From: JAEUQQ01 sp963697285
GTDB taxonomy: Bacteria > Acidobacteriota > Vicinamibacteria > Vicinamibacterales > JAFNAJ01
Assembly (NCBI GenBank): GCA_963697285.1
Contig: CAVONI010000001.1
Coordinates: 124,001-188,000, forward strand
Length of the DNA: 64,000 bases
Direction: 5' to 3'
The notes under the pieces are model-generated. The model had not been told where the DNA came from and searched no databases. It worked only from the letters and a program-made list of their open reading frames with translations. The translations under genes were made by a program, and so were the position numbers. This document shows, piece by piece, positions 36,083 through 45,900 of this stretch; the stretch's first letter is position 1; every line of letters starts with the position of its first letter.

Positions 36083-37054
36083 ATGGCCAATCAGCTGCAC
36101 CTCAGAATCGCGGTCGCCGAGCATCCGCACACGTCGGCGATTCGAAATGGGTCGATTTCGATCGAAGGCGTCGACGCCGAGATCATCACCGTCAAGCCGC
36201 AGATCGCCGCGTTCCGCCGCATGGTCCGCCAGGTCGAGTACGACGTGTGCGAGCTTGCGCCGACGACCTACGTCATTGCCCGGTCCTACGGAGCGCCCTT
36301 TGTCGCGCTGCCGATCTTCGTCCAGCGGCGGTTCCATCACGCGGGCCTGCTGGTCCGCCCCGACGCCGGCATCAGGACGCCGAAGGACCTCGAAGGAAAG
36401 AAGGTGGGCGTCCGCGCGTATTCGGTCACCACCGGCGTCTGGACGAGGGGGATCCTCATCGACGAGTTCGGCCTCGATTCCTCGAAGGTCACGTGGGTGG
36501 TCGATGACGAGGAGCACGTGACGCAGCTCCCGCTGCCCCCGAACGTCGTCCACGCCCCTGAAGGGACGTCGCTGGCCGACATGATGGCAAGCGGAGAACT
36601 CGTGGCCGGGTTCCAGGGCAATGCGGGTGTCGGACGCACCGGGGCGCCGACAGGCGGGTGGCAGACCGTGGAGGCCGATTACCCCGACCTGTTCCCCGAC
36701 GCGAAGGAACTCGAAGCGGCATGGTACAGGCGGACGGGGATCTACCCGATGCACGGCACCATTGTCGTGAAGGACTCGGTGCTGGAGGAGCATCCGTGGG
36801 TTGCCACGTCGCTCTTCAGGGCCTTTTCCACGGCCAAGGACGAGTGGCTGGCCAGGCTCGACGCCGGCACGCCGGTCGATGCGTCCGACAAGAAGTACGC
36901 TTCGCTGCGCAAGATCGTGGGACATGACCCGTTGCCCTACGGCATGCGACCGAATCTCGCGACGATCGCGGCGTTGGAGGACACGGCGTTCAAGCAGGGG
37001 CTGACCCCGCGCCGCATGCGGCTCGATGAACTGTTCGTTGATCCCGAGAAATGA
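36083..37054 (+). CDS. 4,5-dihydroxyphthalate decarboxylase-like protein (SBP fold)
   Basis: 323-residue protein with the periplasmic-binding-protein-like fold of the 4,5-dihydroxyphthalate decarboxylase (Pht5) family. Family elements: LRIAVAEHPHTSAI, YDVCELAPTTYVIARSYG, FVALPIFVQRRFHHAGLLV, LEGKKVGVRAYSVTTGVW, and the C-terminal MRPNLATIAALEDTAFKQG. No signal peptide is seen, so it is probably cytoplasmic, as expected for an enzyme rather than a transporter receptor. It is followed by a genuine lipoprotein substrate-binding protein one base after its stop. Whether it decarboxylates a phthalate-like acid or merely binds a ligand is not decided by sequence. A related gene lies at 51985. Confidence 0.7.
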   Translation: MANQLHLRIAVAEHPHTSAIRNGSISIEGVDAEIITVKPQIAAFRRMVRQVEYDVCELAPTTYVIARSYGAPFVALPIFVQRRFHHAGLLVRPDAGIRTPKDLEGKKVGVRAYSVTTGVWTRGILIDEFGLDSSKVTWVVDDEEHVTQLPLPPNVVHAPEGTSLADMMASGELVAGFQGNAGVGRTGAPTGGWQTVEADYPDLFPDAKELEAAWYRRTGIYPMHGTIVVKDSVLEEHPWVATSLFRAFSTAKDEWLARLDAGTPVDASDKKYASLRKIVGHDPLPYGMRPNLATIAALEDTAFKQGLTPRRMRLDELFVDPEK

Positions 37055-37055
37055 C

Positions 37056-38069
37056 ATGACCGAGAAGATCTCACGTCGCGCGGTGCTGGGGCAGCTCTCC
37101 GCAGCCGCACTCCTGGCCGCGGCAGGATGCGGAGGGCGGTCTTCGGGTTCCTCCAACGAGGTGCATCTCGCCACCGCCGCCGGTCCCTTGAACCTGACCA
37201 TGTCGGAACTGCTGCGCCAGCAGAGGTTCCTCGAGTCCTTCGACCTCACGCCGACCGTGGTCGCGATGGCTGACGGGACGAAGATCGTCGGCGGCATCTA
37301 CAGCGGCTCGCTCGACCTGTCGCCGATGTCGGGGTTCGGGCAGGTGTTTCCCGCAGTCGAGCGCGGTGCGGATCTCAAGATCATCAATGCCGCGACGCTG
37401 GTGCCGGGGCTTGCGCTGTTCAGCATCAAGCCCGAGGTGCGCACACTCGAGGATCTCGAAGGCAAGGTCGTCGGCGTGGGCGCCATCGGATCGCTGGTGC
37501 ACCAGCTGACGGTGACGCTGATGCGGAAGTACTCGGTGGACGTCTCGCGCGTCCGCTTCGCCAACATTGGCTCCACGGCAGACATCTTCAAGGGAGTGGC
37601 GGCCGGAACCGTGGATGCCGGCACCGGCCCCGCGGCGTTCTTCGATGACGCCGCGTCGCACAACATGCACGGCGTCGAGCACGGCAACATGACGGTGGAA
37701 CTGCCGGAGTTCACCTACCAGGCGGGCTGGACCTCGACCAAGATGATCGAGACAAAGCGGGATCTCCTGGTGCGCGTGCTCGCGGCGTACGCAAAGCTGT
37801 TTCGCTTCGTGGCGCTGCCCTCGTCGCAGGACGCGTTCCTGAAGGCGCGCATGGCGGTGTTCCCCGACCAGACGCACGCCCAGCACCTGACCGAGTGGAC
37901 CTACCTGCAGAAACACAAGCCGTTTGCGGCCGACCTGCTCATCACTCCCGAACGCGTCCGGTACCTGCAGCAGATCAACCTGGACTTCGGCATCCAGGAC
38001 GAGATGCTGCCGTTCGACCGTGTCGTGGATCTGTCGCTGGCGAAGGACGCGCTGAAGCTCCTGGCCTGA
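37056..38069 (+). CDS. ABC transporter substrate-binding lipoprotein, NMT1/SsuA type
   Basis: 337-residue solute-binding protein. Leader KISRRAVLGQLSAAALLAAAGCG combines a twin arginine with a lipobox (LAAAGC), so it is a Tat-exported lipoprotein with Cys as the mature N-terminus. Fold segments TMSELLRQQRFLESF, LDLSPMSGFGQVFPAVERGA and LEDLEGKVVGVGAIGS are typical of NMT1/THI5/SsuA-like receptors for sulfonates, nitrate, pyrimidines or aromatic acids. The matching permease and ATPase are at 49304-50991 in the same region, and both promoter areas share the phased repeats, suggesting one transporter. Ligand unknown. Confidence 0.85.
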   Translation: MTEKISRRAVLGQLSAAALLAAAGCGGRSSGSSNEVHLATAAGPLNLTMSELLRQQRFLESFDLTPTVVAMADGTKIVGGIYSGSLDLSPMSGFGQVFPAVERGADLKIINAATLVPGLALFSIKPEVRTLEDLEGKVVGVGAIGSLVHQLTVTLMRKYSVDVSRVRFANIGSTADIFKGVAAGTVDAGTGPAAFFDDAASHNMHGVEHGNMTVELPEFTYQAGWTSTKMIETKRDLLVRVLAAYAKLFRFVALPSSQDAFLKARMAVFPDQTHAQHLTEWTYLQKHKPFAADLLITPERVRYLQQINLDFGIQDEMLPFDRVVDLSLAKDALKLLA

Positions 38070-38081
38070 GGCCGGCGAGCG

Positions 38082-39620
38082 TCAGCTTCCCCGGACGCCG
38101 TTCTTCTTCAGGAGATCGTTGAAGGAGCGGCTCGCTCGCAGGGCGTTCCACTCGGGCGCGACGCGCAGACTGAAGGGGAGGCGCACGCCGTCGCGTCCTG
38201 TCCGCTCGAGCCACTCCATCGCTTTCGCGGGTTCGTCGAGCCCGGTGAGGATGAGGGCAATGGCCACGCCGTTATGACCGGTGCCGTCGACGGGAGTGCG
38301 AAGCAGCGCTTCGAGGAGCTCACGCGCTTCGGCCCGCCGACCCGAGATCGCGTACGCACGCCCCAGGTGACCCAGGGCCACCTGGCCCGCCTTCTGGTAG
38401 GCCGCGATGGCTTCGTCCTGCCTGCCCACGGCCTCGAGGCACTGACCCAGTGTACGAAACGACCACGGATGCGAGGGGTCGAGCTGCAGCGTCTGGTGGG
38501 CCTGGGCCATCGCGGCGTCGTACTGGCCTGAGTAGAAGAGGTCGTTCGCCATTTGCCAGTTGGTCATGACCGACTGGGGATCCAGCTCCTTGGCCACGCG
38601 CAGTTGCTCGAGGGCTTCATCGAAGCGCTGTTGCTCGTGCAGGAACGCGGCGTAGCGCTGTCGTGCATAGGCGCTGCGGGCCTCGAGCTCGAGGGCCCGG
38701 GCGAATTCACGCTCCGCGTTGCTGATGTCGCCGTTGAGGCGATAACTCAGTTCCGCCAGCGCCACGTGTGTTTCGGCCAGGTGTGGACCAAGCGCGACCG
38801 CCCGCTCGGCCGCGTGCCTCGCCTTCGCCATCGACTCCGCGCGTGCGACACCCGTCGCCGCTCGATCGAGGTACGAAACCGTCAGGCTCGCGTGTGCGAG
38901 TGCAAAGTTGGGATCGAGTGACGCGGCGGTCTCGAAGTACGGCAGTGCCCAGGCGGGCCGCCGGCCTGTTGCCCGATCGTAGTAGCCGCGACCGCGCCAG
39001 TACCAGGCGTACGCCTCGGAATTCGGGGTGGGCCAGGGACTCGAAAACGCCACGAGGTTCAGGTTCGGCCCTGCTCCGGCGGGCGCAGGCGCGGCGGCCA
39101 CCCCGGCGGGGGTGGTGGAGTCGCGGGCATCCGTGTTCGGTGACGTCTGGCGCGACCAGGTCAGTCCCGCTGCCAGCACCGACACCGTCACCAGCGACAT
39201 GGCGGTGGCCGCGACCACCCAGCGGCGAATACCAGGCCAGTTGCCCGGCGCTCCTGGGTTCCATCGCGCAAGGCGAGGCCAGCGCGTGTCTGCCAGGGGT
39301 CTCACTGAAACGCCCAGCCGGTAGCCTTCCCTCGGGCACGTCACGACGATCTGGTCGCCGTCTCCGTTGTCGGCCAGGGCCTGGCGTACCTGCCGAATAC
39401 AGACATTCAGGCCGTGCTCGAAATCAACGTGGACGCGGTCACCCCAGATTTCCTTCTGGAGTTCTTCGCGGCTGACGAGTTCGCCCCGCCTCGACACGAG
39501 CAGGGCCAGCGCGCGGAACGCCTGGCGGCAGATCTTCACCGCCTCGCCGTTCTTGCGGAGTACACCAGCTGCCGTATCGAGCTCGAAACCCGCGAAAGCC
39601 CACCGCACACACTGTTTCAT
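38082..39620 (-). CDS. CadC-like winged-helix regulator with transmembrane segment and TPR domain
   Basis: 512 residues. The N-terminal OmpR/PhoB-type winged helix (residues 1-105) is clear: EGVLRKNGEAV-like wing, ALALLVSRRGELVSREELQKEIW, and the recognition-end signature FEHGLNVCIRQVRQALADNG, TCPREGYRLG. A transmembrane helix near 130-152 (AATAMSLVTVSVLAAGLTW) is followed by TPR-type repeats to the C-terminus (for example LHEQQRFDEALEQLRVAKELDP, YDAAMAQAHQTLQLDPSHPWS). Such ToxR/CadC-like proteins act from the membrane on nearby promoters. The gene is divergent from the PrpD gene, and the shared 313-base gap contains phased repeats. Winged helices of this class bind direct repeats about one turn apart, matching the boxes at 35864, 39763 and 41493. 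Confidence 0.9.
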   Translation of the reverse strand: MKQCVRWAFAGFELDTAAGVLRKNGEAVKICRQAFRALALLVSRRGELVSREELQKEIWGDRVHVDFEHGLNVCIRQVRQALADNGDGDQIVVTCPREGYRLGVSVRPLADTRWPRLARWNPGAPGNWPGIRRWVVAATAMSLVTVSVLAAGLTWSRQTSPNTDARDSTTPAGVAAAPAPAGAGPNLNLVAFSSPWPTPNSEAYAWYWRGRGYYDRATGRRPAWALPYFETAASLDPNFALAHASLTVSYLDRAATGVARAESMAKARHAAERAVALGPHLAETHVALAELSYRLNGDISNAEREFARALELEARSAYARQRYAAFLHEQQRFDEALEQLRVAKELDPQSVMTNWQMANDLFYSGQYDAAMAQAHQTLQLDPSHPWSFRTLGQCLEAVGRQDEAIAAYQKAGQVALGHLGRAYAISGRRAEARELLEALLRTPVDGTGHNGVAIALILTGLDEPAKAMEWLERTGRDGVRLPFSLRVAPEWNALRASRSFNDLLKKNGVRGS

Positions 39621-39762
39621 TTTGGCCTGCTGGACGGCCGATTATCGGGCCTTCACCCGTGTGGCGCAAGGGCCATGACAGGGCCATGACACGCGCCTCG
39701 CGACAGGAGAGGCGCAGACGACGCTGTCTGGACGCAGGCGCCCCAGGGGCGCGCGGACACGG

Positions 39763-39819
39763 TTTACGGGCGTTTGCACCGATTGAGGAGGGTTTGACCT
39801 TCGTTTTATCTACTTTGCC
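39763..39819. promoter_or_regulatory. phased direct repeats, regulator box 2 (divergent promoter region)
   Basis: Six related elements TTTAC, TTTGC, TTGAGG, TTTGACC, TTTTATC and CTTTGCC start at 39763, 39773, 39783, 39793, 39804 and 39813, with 10-11-base steps. They sit between the CadC-like regulator (start 39620, minus) and the PrpD gene (start 39934, plus), so could control both. TTGAGG with TATCTA 18 bases later could be a weak promoter for the plus strand. No other feature is seen in 39621-39933. Confidence 0.6.
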
Positions 39820-39933
39820 TTTCGCGGACGATCCCGAGTCGCGACAATCCACGTCGATTCATGTCCTCAGGTGTCGGCCGACGGTCACGACGCGCGAGTC
39901 TGCCGGCCGCACGCACCGCGAAAGGAAGTCTCG

Positions 39934-41457
39934 ATGGCACCGTACTCCCCGCGGCGGCGGACGTTCCTCGAGGCCTGCGGCCTCGGGTCGCTGGCGCTTG
40001 TCCTGCCCACGATCACGCCGCTCGGCGCTCAGCAGGCGCCGACCAGCGACGCACGTCCATCGTCCACGATGCTCGCAGACCTGGCGTCGTGGGTGGCGCG
40101 GGTGCGGTACGAAGACTTCCCCCCCGAGGTGATTGCGAAGGCGAGGCGACTGCTTCTCGACACCCTCGGCTGCGCCATCGGCGCCATCGATGGCGAACCT
40201 GTCCGGATCGCGGCGGAAATGGTTCGCCACCAGGGCGGCCATCCCCAGGCGACGGTGATCGGCGGGGGCTGGAAGGCCTCGGCTGAACAAGCCACGTTCC
40301 TGAACGCCCTCGCCATCCGCTATCTCGACTTCAACGACTACGCGGCGTTCGGCTATCCGCATCACCCGAGCATCAATGTCGGGGCGGCGCTCGCGATCGC
40401 GGAGATGCAGCAACTGACCGGCAAGGACCTGCTGCTCGGCCTCACGGTCGCGTACGAGATTCACATCAGGTTCCGCGATTTCTCGGCCGATGGGAAGGGG
40501 ACCAACGGTGCCCGCAAGCGCGGGTTCGACCTGCCGTCGATCGAGGCGCAGTTCGCCTCCGCGGCGGCGGCGGGGAAGCTGCTCGGCCTCGACACGCCGA
40601 AACTCGCCAACGCGTTGGCCATTGCCGGCAGCTTCGGGAACACCCTGCGCGAAGTCAGGAGCGGCGGCGAACTGGCCATGGCCAAGGGCTCGGCCGAGGC
40701 CATCGCGTCGAAGAACGGCACGTTTGCCGCGCTGCTCGCCCGGGCCGGCATGACCTATCCCGACACCTTGCTCGATGGCGCAAGCGGCTACTCCAGGGTC
40801 ATCGTCGGTGAGGTCAACGAGAAGATCCTCCGCTCACAGACCACCGACTTCCACATCCTGAAGAGCTGCTACAAGATGTGGCCCTCCATCGGGACATCGC
40901 AGGCACCGATTGCCGTGGCCCTCTCGCTTCGCCCGCAGGTGCCGGCCGACGACATCGCGGAGATCACCGTCGCACTGAGCGATTTCGGCTACGAGCAGCA
41001 GCGGGACTTCTGGGGCGAGATCAACACCCGCGAACACGCGGATCACAGCGTGCCGTACCTCGTCGCCAGGGCGTTCATCGATGGCGACGTCAAGGTGAGC
41101 GACTTCGAGGAGCATCGCTTTCGCGACCCACGCGCCCTGGCGCTCGTCGAGAAGGTGAAGCTGGCCGTCGACCCGTCGCTCAACGGCGAGGCCGAGATTC
41201 TCGGCGTGAAGATGGCGGTCACCACGCGGAGCGGCGCCGTCAGGAAGGCCGAGTTGCTCTACGGGCCGGGCAGCGTCAGGAATCCCGCCGACGATGCCAG
41301 CCTCGAGGCGAAGTTCCTGTCGAACACGGAAGCCGTCCTCGGCCGCGACCGCGCACATCGCGCCGTCGAGGTCATCCTGGCGGTCGATCGCCAGGCCAGC
41401 CTGGCCGACCTGCTCGCGGCGGTTGCTCCGCAGCGTGCGGCTGGCCCGGCGCGTTGA
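39934..41457 (+). CDS. MmgE/PrpD family protein with Tat-like leader
   Basis: 507-residue MmgE/PrpD protein. The family includes 2-methylcitrate dehydratase and cis-aconitate decarboxylase. Seen: LASWVARVRYEDFPPEVIAKARRLLLDTLGCA (the family start), YLDFNDYAAFGYPHHPSINVGAALAIAE and LKSCYKMWPSIGTSQAPIAVAL with the conserved His/Lys region, and a long C-terminal domain. An unusual feature is an N-terminal twin-arginine leader (PRRRTFLEACGLGSLALVL), implying export, as in some acidobacterial members. AAAGGAAG precedes the ATG. Substrate unknown; location suggests a dehydratase or decarboxylase for the catabolic region. Confidence 0.85.
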   Translation: MAPYSPRRRTFLEACGLGSLALVLPTITPLGAQQAPTSDARPSSTMLADLASWVARVRYEDFPPEVIAKARRLLLDTLGCAIGAIDGEPVRIAAEMVRHQGGHPQATVIGGGWKASAEQATFLNALAIRYLDFNDYAAFGYPHHPSINVGAALAIAEMQQLTGKDLLLGLTVAYEIHIRFRDFSADGKGTNGARKRGFDLPSIEAQFASAAAAGKLLGLDTPKLANALAIAGSFGNTLREVRSGGELAMAKGSAEAIASKNGTFAALLARAGMTYPDTLLDGASGYSRVIVGEVNEKILRSQTTDFHILKSCYKMWPSIGTSQAPIAVALSLRPQVPADDIAEITVALSDFGYEQQRDFWGEINTREHADHSVPYLVARAFIDGDVKVSDFEEHRFRDPRALALVEKVKLAVDPSLNGEAEILGVKMAVTTRSGAVRKAELLYGPGSVRNPADDASLEAKFLSNTEAVLGRDRAHRAVEVILAVDRQASLADLLAAVAPQRAAGPAR

Positions 41458-41492
41458 CCTCGAGATCCGTGATCCGACCGTCGATCGCGCGG

Positions 41493-41529
41493 CTTGACCG
41501 CATTTGACGAGGGTTTTACCAGGTTTTGA
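41493..41529 (+). promoter_or_regulatory. phased direct repeats, regulator box 3
   Basis: TTGACC, TTTGACG, TTTTACC and TTTTGAC start at 41493, 41502, 41513 and 41523, the same 10-11-base phasing as the boxes at 35864 and 39763. The box lies 54 bases before the start of the nine-gene operon that begins at 41583. Confidence 0.6.
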
Positions 41530-41582
41530 CTTGTGGCGGCGTGGCCCGGCCCCTAGGGTCAGCGACACAGGTGAGGGAGTTC

Positions 41583-42920
41583 ATGAACGCACAACACATG
41601 CGGCGTGGCGCGGTCCTGCTCGCGGTCGTGGCGCTCGTGACGACGCACGGCCAGCGGGCCGATGCGCAGCAGCCGGCGCTGAAGACGACGTTCGTCGCGC
41701 TGGCGAATGGCGCCAATGCGGTGCTGCTGGAATCAGCCGAGCCCAGCCCGAAGCGCCGCATCGTCGCCATCAACACTCATCCCGATCACAACAACAACTT
41801 CAACTACTTCATCGGCCGGGAGCTTGCCGCGCGCGGGTACCGCGTGCTGCTGATGAACTACTACGGCCCCGAGGACGAGTTCGAGGAGTTCCTTCCGCCG
41901 ATAGCGGCGGCCGTCAAGTACGCCCGTTCGCTGCCCGGCGCCGAGAAGGTGGTGTTTGCGACCCACAGCGGTGGCGGTCCCGAGCTGACCTACTACCAGG
42001 AGATTGCCGAGAAGGGGCCCGCCGCCTGCCAGGAAGCCTCGCGCCTGTACCCGTGTCGCAGCGAGGGCCTCACCGGCCTGCCGAAGGTGGATGGCCTGCT
42101 GCTGCTCGACATCAACATCGGCGCGCCGCACCGGATGCTGTCGCTCGATCCCGCGGTGGAGACCGCTGACCCGAGGAAGCGCGAACCCTCCCTCGACCTC
42201 TACAACCCCGCGAACGGGTTCGATCCCTCGACCAACACCGCGCTCTACTCAGCGGCATTCGTGAAGCGCTACTTCGCCGCGTTCCACGCACGCGGTGAGC
42301 GCCTCATCAAGGACGCGCAGGCCCGGCTCAAGGCGATCGACGCCGGCACGGGGCCGTTCACCGACGACGAACCGTTCGTGATCGCCGGGATGGCGGGCAA
42401 TGCGGTCGGTGCCCGGCTGAACCTGGCCGACCCGCGCTTCCTGTCGCGCACGCGCGCGCCGCACGTGCACCTGAAAGCCGACGGCACCGCTCCGGTCGAG
42501 ATCGCCCACTCCACGCGCAAGCCGGCGGCTACCAGCGTCGAGTTGCGCGACACGCTGGCCGAAACCACGCAGAACAAGACCGTGCGGCACTTCCTGTCGT
42601 TTCTCGCGCTGAAGACGACTCCCGAGTTCGAGTTGACCGAAGACTCGATCAAGGGCGTCGACTGGCGCTCGTCTGCCAACAGCTCCGCCGGCAACGTCGA
42701 GAACATCACGGTCCCCACCCTGGTGATGGCGGGGACGTGCGCGATTCACCTGGTGCCACTGGAAATCGTCTTCGACCACTCGGTGGCCCCCGACAAGCAG
42801 TTCGTGGCGGTCGAAGGCGCCAACCATGCGTTTCAACCGTGCAGGCCCGAATTCGGCGACACCCGAACGCGCACGTTCGACTTCGTCGACGCGTGGCTGA
42901 GCAAGCCTGGACGGTTTTGA
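41583..42920 (+). CDS. exported alpha/beta hydrolase, copy 1
   Basis: 445-residue alpha/beta hydrolase with a signal peptide (RRGAVLLAVVALVTTHGQRADAQ). The fold is recognisable: RRIVAINTHPDHNNNFNYF, GRELAARGYRVLLMNYYG, the nucleophile elbow VVFATHSGGGPELTYYQ (Ser between His and Gly), a late acid in MAGTCAIHLVPLEIVFDHSV and the terminal His in VEGANHAFQPC. A ~170-residue insertion with paired cysteines (KGPAACQEASRLYPCRSEG) forms a lid. The gene at 45986 is a relative with the same insertion, flanking the TonB receptor. First gene of the operon running to 52878. Probably an esterase acting in the periplasm on the transported compound; this is inference. Confidence 0.8.
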   Translation: MNAQHMRRGAVLLAVVALVTTHGQRADAQQPALKTTFVALANGANAVLLESAEPSPKRRIVAINTHPDHNNNFNYFIGRELAARGYRVLLMNYYGPEDEFEEFLPPIAAAVKYARSLPGAEKVVFATHSGGGPELTYYQEIAEKGPAACQEASRLYPCRSEGLTGLPKVDGLLLLDINIGAPHRMLSLDPAVETADPRKREPSLDLYNPANGFDPSTNTALYSAAFVKRYFAAFHARGERLIKDAQARLKAIDAGTGPFTDDEPFVIAGMAGNAVGARLNLADPRFLSRTRAPHVHLKADGTAPVEIAHSTRKPAATSVELRDTLAETTQNKTVRHFLSFLALKTTPEFELTEDSIKGVDWRSSANSSAGNVENITVPTLVMAGTCAIHLVPLEIVFDHSVAPDKQFVAVEGANHAFQPCRPEFGDTRTRTFDFVDAWLSKPGRF

Positions 42921-42952
42921 TCCACACCCCGTAGGCCTGAAGGAGCGAATGT

Positions 42953-45900
42953 ATGAGTAGGTTGTCTTGGAGCGGACGGGTCGCGGTGGTGCTGGCGTTC
43001 TGCGTCTCGTTGACAACTGGCGCGGCATCGGCGCTGGCGCAGGGCACGAGCGCTGCGGCCATCAATGGTGTCGTCAAGGACACGTCGGGCGGCGTGTTGC
43101 CCGGGGTCGACGTCGAGGTCGCGAGTCCCGCGCTGATTGAGAAGGTCAGAACCACGGTGACCGACGAGCACGGCCGCTATCAGGTCAACGAACTGCGCCC
43201 GGGCACCTACACCGTGACGTTCTCGCTGTCAGGCTTCTCGAAGCTGGTCCAGGAAGGCCTGCAACTGACGTCGAGCTTCACCGCAACGGTGAACGGCGAG
43301 CTCAAGGTCGGCGACATTTCGGAATCGGTGACGGTGTCGGGCGCTGCGCTGCTCCTCGATGTGACGAAGGTGACCCAGCAGAGGGTCATCACGACAGAGG
43401 AATTCAGCACCGTGCCGACCGCGAAGAGCACGCTGTCGCTGATCGCGCTCATGCCAGCGGCCGCCGCGCCGCCGTCGGCGCAGGACGTCGGGGGGAGCCG
43501 GGGCGAGGCGTCGGTGCGCATGTCGATCCACGGCGCCCGGCAGGGTGACCAGCGCATGCAGCAGAACGGGATGTCGTTCAACATGCTCGACAACCCCACC
43601 GGCCGCACCTTCTTCATCAACCCGTTGGGCGCGCAGGAAATCGTCGTCGAGGCCGGCTCCGGCGGGTCGGCCGAGTATTCGACCGGCGGCGCGCAGATCA
43701 ACATCATCAGCCGGGATGGCGGCGACCGTTTCACCGGCACGATCTTCACGGCAGGGACGACGCACAGCCTGCAGGCGAGCAACCTCTCTGACGACCTGAC
43801 GGCCGCGGGTCTCAAGTCGGTGAACAGCATCCGCTCGATTTACGATGTGAACGGTGTCATTGGTGGTCCGATCGTACGGAGCAAGTTGTGGTTCACGACG
43901 GCGCATCGCCGGAGCGGCCGCCGAACGCGGATCGCCAACCTCTATCACGATGCGGACGAGACCGACTGGGTCTTCACCCCTGACTTCGACCGGCCGGCCG
44001 AGGCGCCCGAGGATCTGCGATCGGACGGCGTGCGGCTGACCTGGGCCGCCACCGAGCGGCAGAAGTTGTGGTTCTCCTACGACTGGCAGAACAACGACTC
44101 CCTGAACCAGAGCGGTGACCTCGACTCGGGGACGCTGGCCATCGAAGCCTCCGAGCGCGCCAACGCGTACTGCAACGACGTCAAGGTGATCCAGGGCGGG
44201 TGGACGCATGCCGCCACCAACCGGCTCCTGTTCGACGCCGGCATGAGCCTGATGGACAATTTCTACTCGATCGGTTTCGACGACATGAACTGCGGCGGGA
44301 ACGCCGACAACATCCGAATCCTCGAGCAGTCGACCGGCTTCAACTACAACGGCATCATCAACCGCCGCCGGAACATCGCGTCGCCGTTGATCGTTCGCGG
44401 CTCTGCGTCGTACGTGACGGGACGCCACAACTTCAAGGCCGGGTTCGACATGCTCGCCACCCGCGAGTACTACGACTACCGCGAGCGGGGAGGCATCGGC
44501 CTTCCAGTCAGCTACAGGTTCAACAACGGCGTGCCCAACCGGCTCACGCAGTACGTCACGCCACGGTTGAACCCGGCGTTCGTTCGTCCGGCCCTCGGCC
44601 TCTTCCTCCAGGACCAGTGGATGATCAGCCGCCTGACACTCCAACTTGGCCTCCGCTACGAGTACCTCAGGGCGTACTCAGGCGAGATCGACCAACCGGC
44701 CGGCTTTCCGAGCAATGGCGTGGACCACTACGAGGCAGTGGACTGCCTCCCGTGCTGGCACGACCTGAGCCCGCGCATGGCGGTGGCCTACGACCTGTTC
44801 GGCAACGGGAAGACGGCCGTCAAGGCTGGTCTGGGCCGCTACGTCGAGTCGCTCAACTCGGCCTACGCGACCGACTTCGGTCCGGGCGCCTCCATCGTGC
44901 TCAACACGAACCGGACGTGGACCGACGCCGACCGCGACTTCTTTCCCGACTGCGACCTCGCCAACCTCGGTCGGAACGGCGAATGCGGGCCGACCGACAA
45001 CTCCGCATTCGGCCAGGCGGCCCCCAACAGGGTGCCCGAGTCGGGCTTCATGGAAGGATTCGGCAAGCGGCAGTACAACTGGCAGGCCTCGATCGGCGTC
45101 GAGCACGAGCTGAGGCCCGGGATCGCGCTCAGCGGGACGTACTACCGACGCTGGTTCGGCAACTTCACCGCGACCGACAACACGCTCGTGACGTCTGCCG
45201 ACTATGACCCGTACTGCATCACCGCCCCGACCGACGAGCGGCTCGGATCGGTCAGCGGCTCCCAGGTCTGCGGGCTGTACGACATCAATCCCGCGAAGTT
45301 CGGGCAGGTCGCCAACGTTGTCGGCCTCGCGTCGAAGTTCGGCGAGGCGTCGGAGGTCTACAACGGCTTCGACCTGAACGTGGCCGCTCGCTTCGGAAAA
45401 GGCGGCACCTTGTCGGGCGGGTGGAACGTCGGGAACACCTTCGTATCGGGATCCGCCGGCGGGACGACGTTCTCGAGAACCGACAACTGCTTCGTGGTCG
45501 ACTCCCCGCAGCAGCTCTACAACTGCAAGAGCCAGAACCCGTACCAGCATCGGGTCCGCCTGAGTGGATCGTACCCGTTGCCCTGGGATTTCCGCATGGC
45601 GGCAGTGTTCCAGAACTTGCCGGCGGCGAACTACGCCGCCAACTACACCGTGTCGAGCGCCGCGATCGCACCGTCTCTGGGCCGCCCCCTGGCCGGCGGC
45701 ACCGCCAACGTGACGATCGACCTGCTGGCACCAGGCGCCGAGTACCTCGACCAGCGCATCACGCAAGTCGACGTCCGGCTGACGAAGACCCTCCGATTCG
45801 GCGGAGCCCGCAGGCTGCAGGCAAACCTCGACCTGTTCAACCTGTTCAACGGCAGCACCGTGCTGCAGGTGAACTCGACGTACGGCCCGAACTGGCTCAA

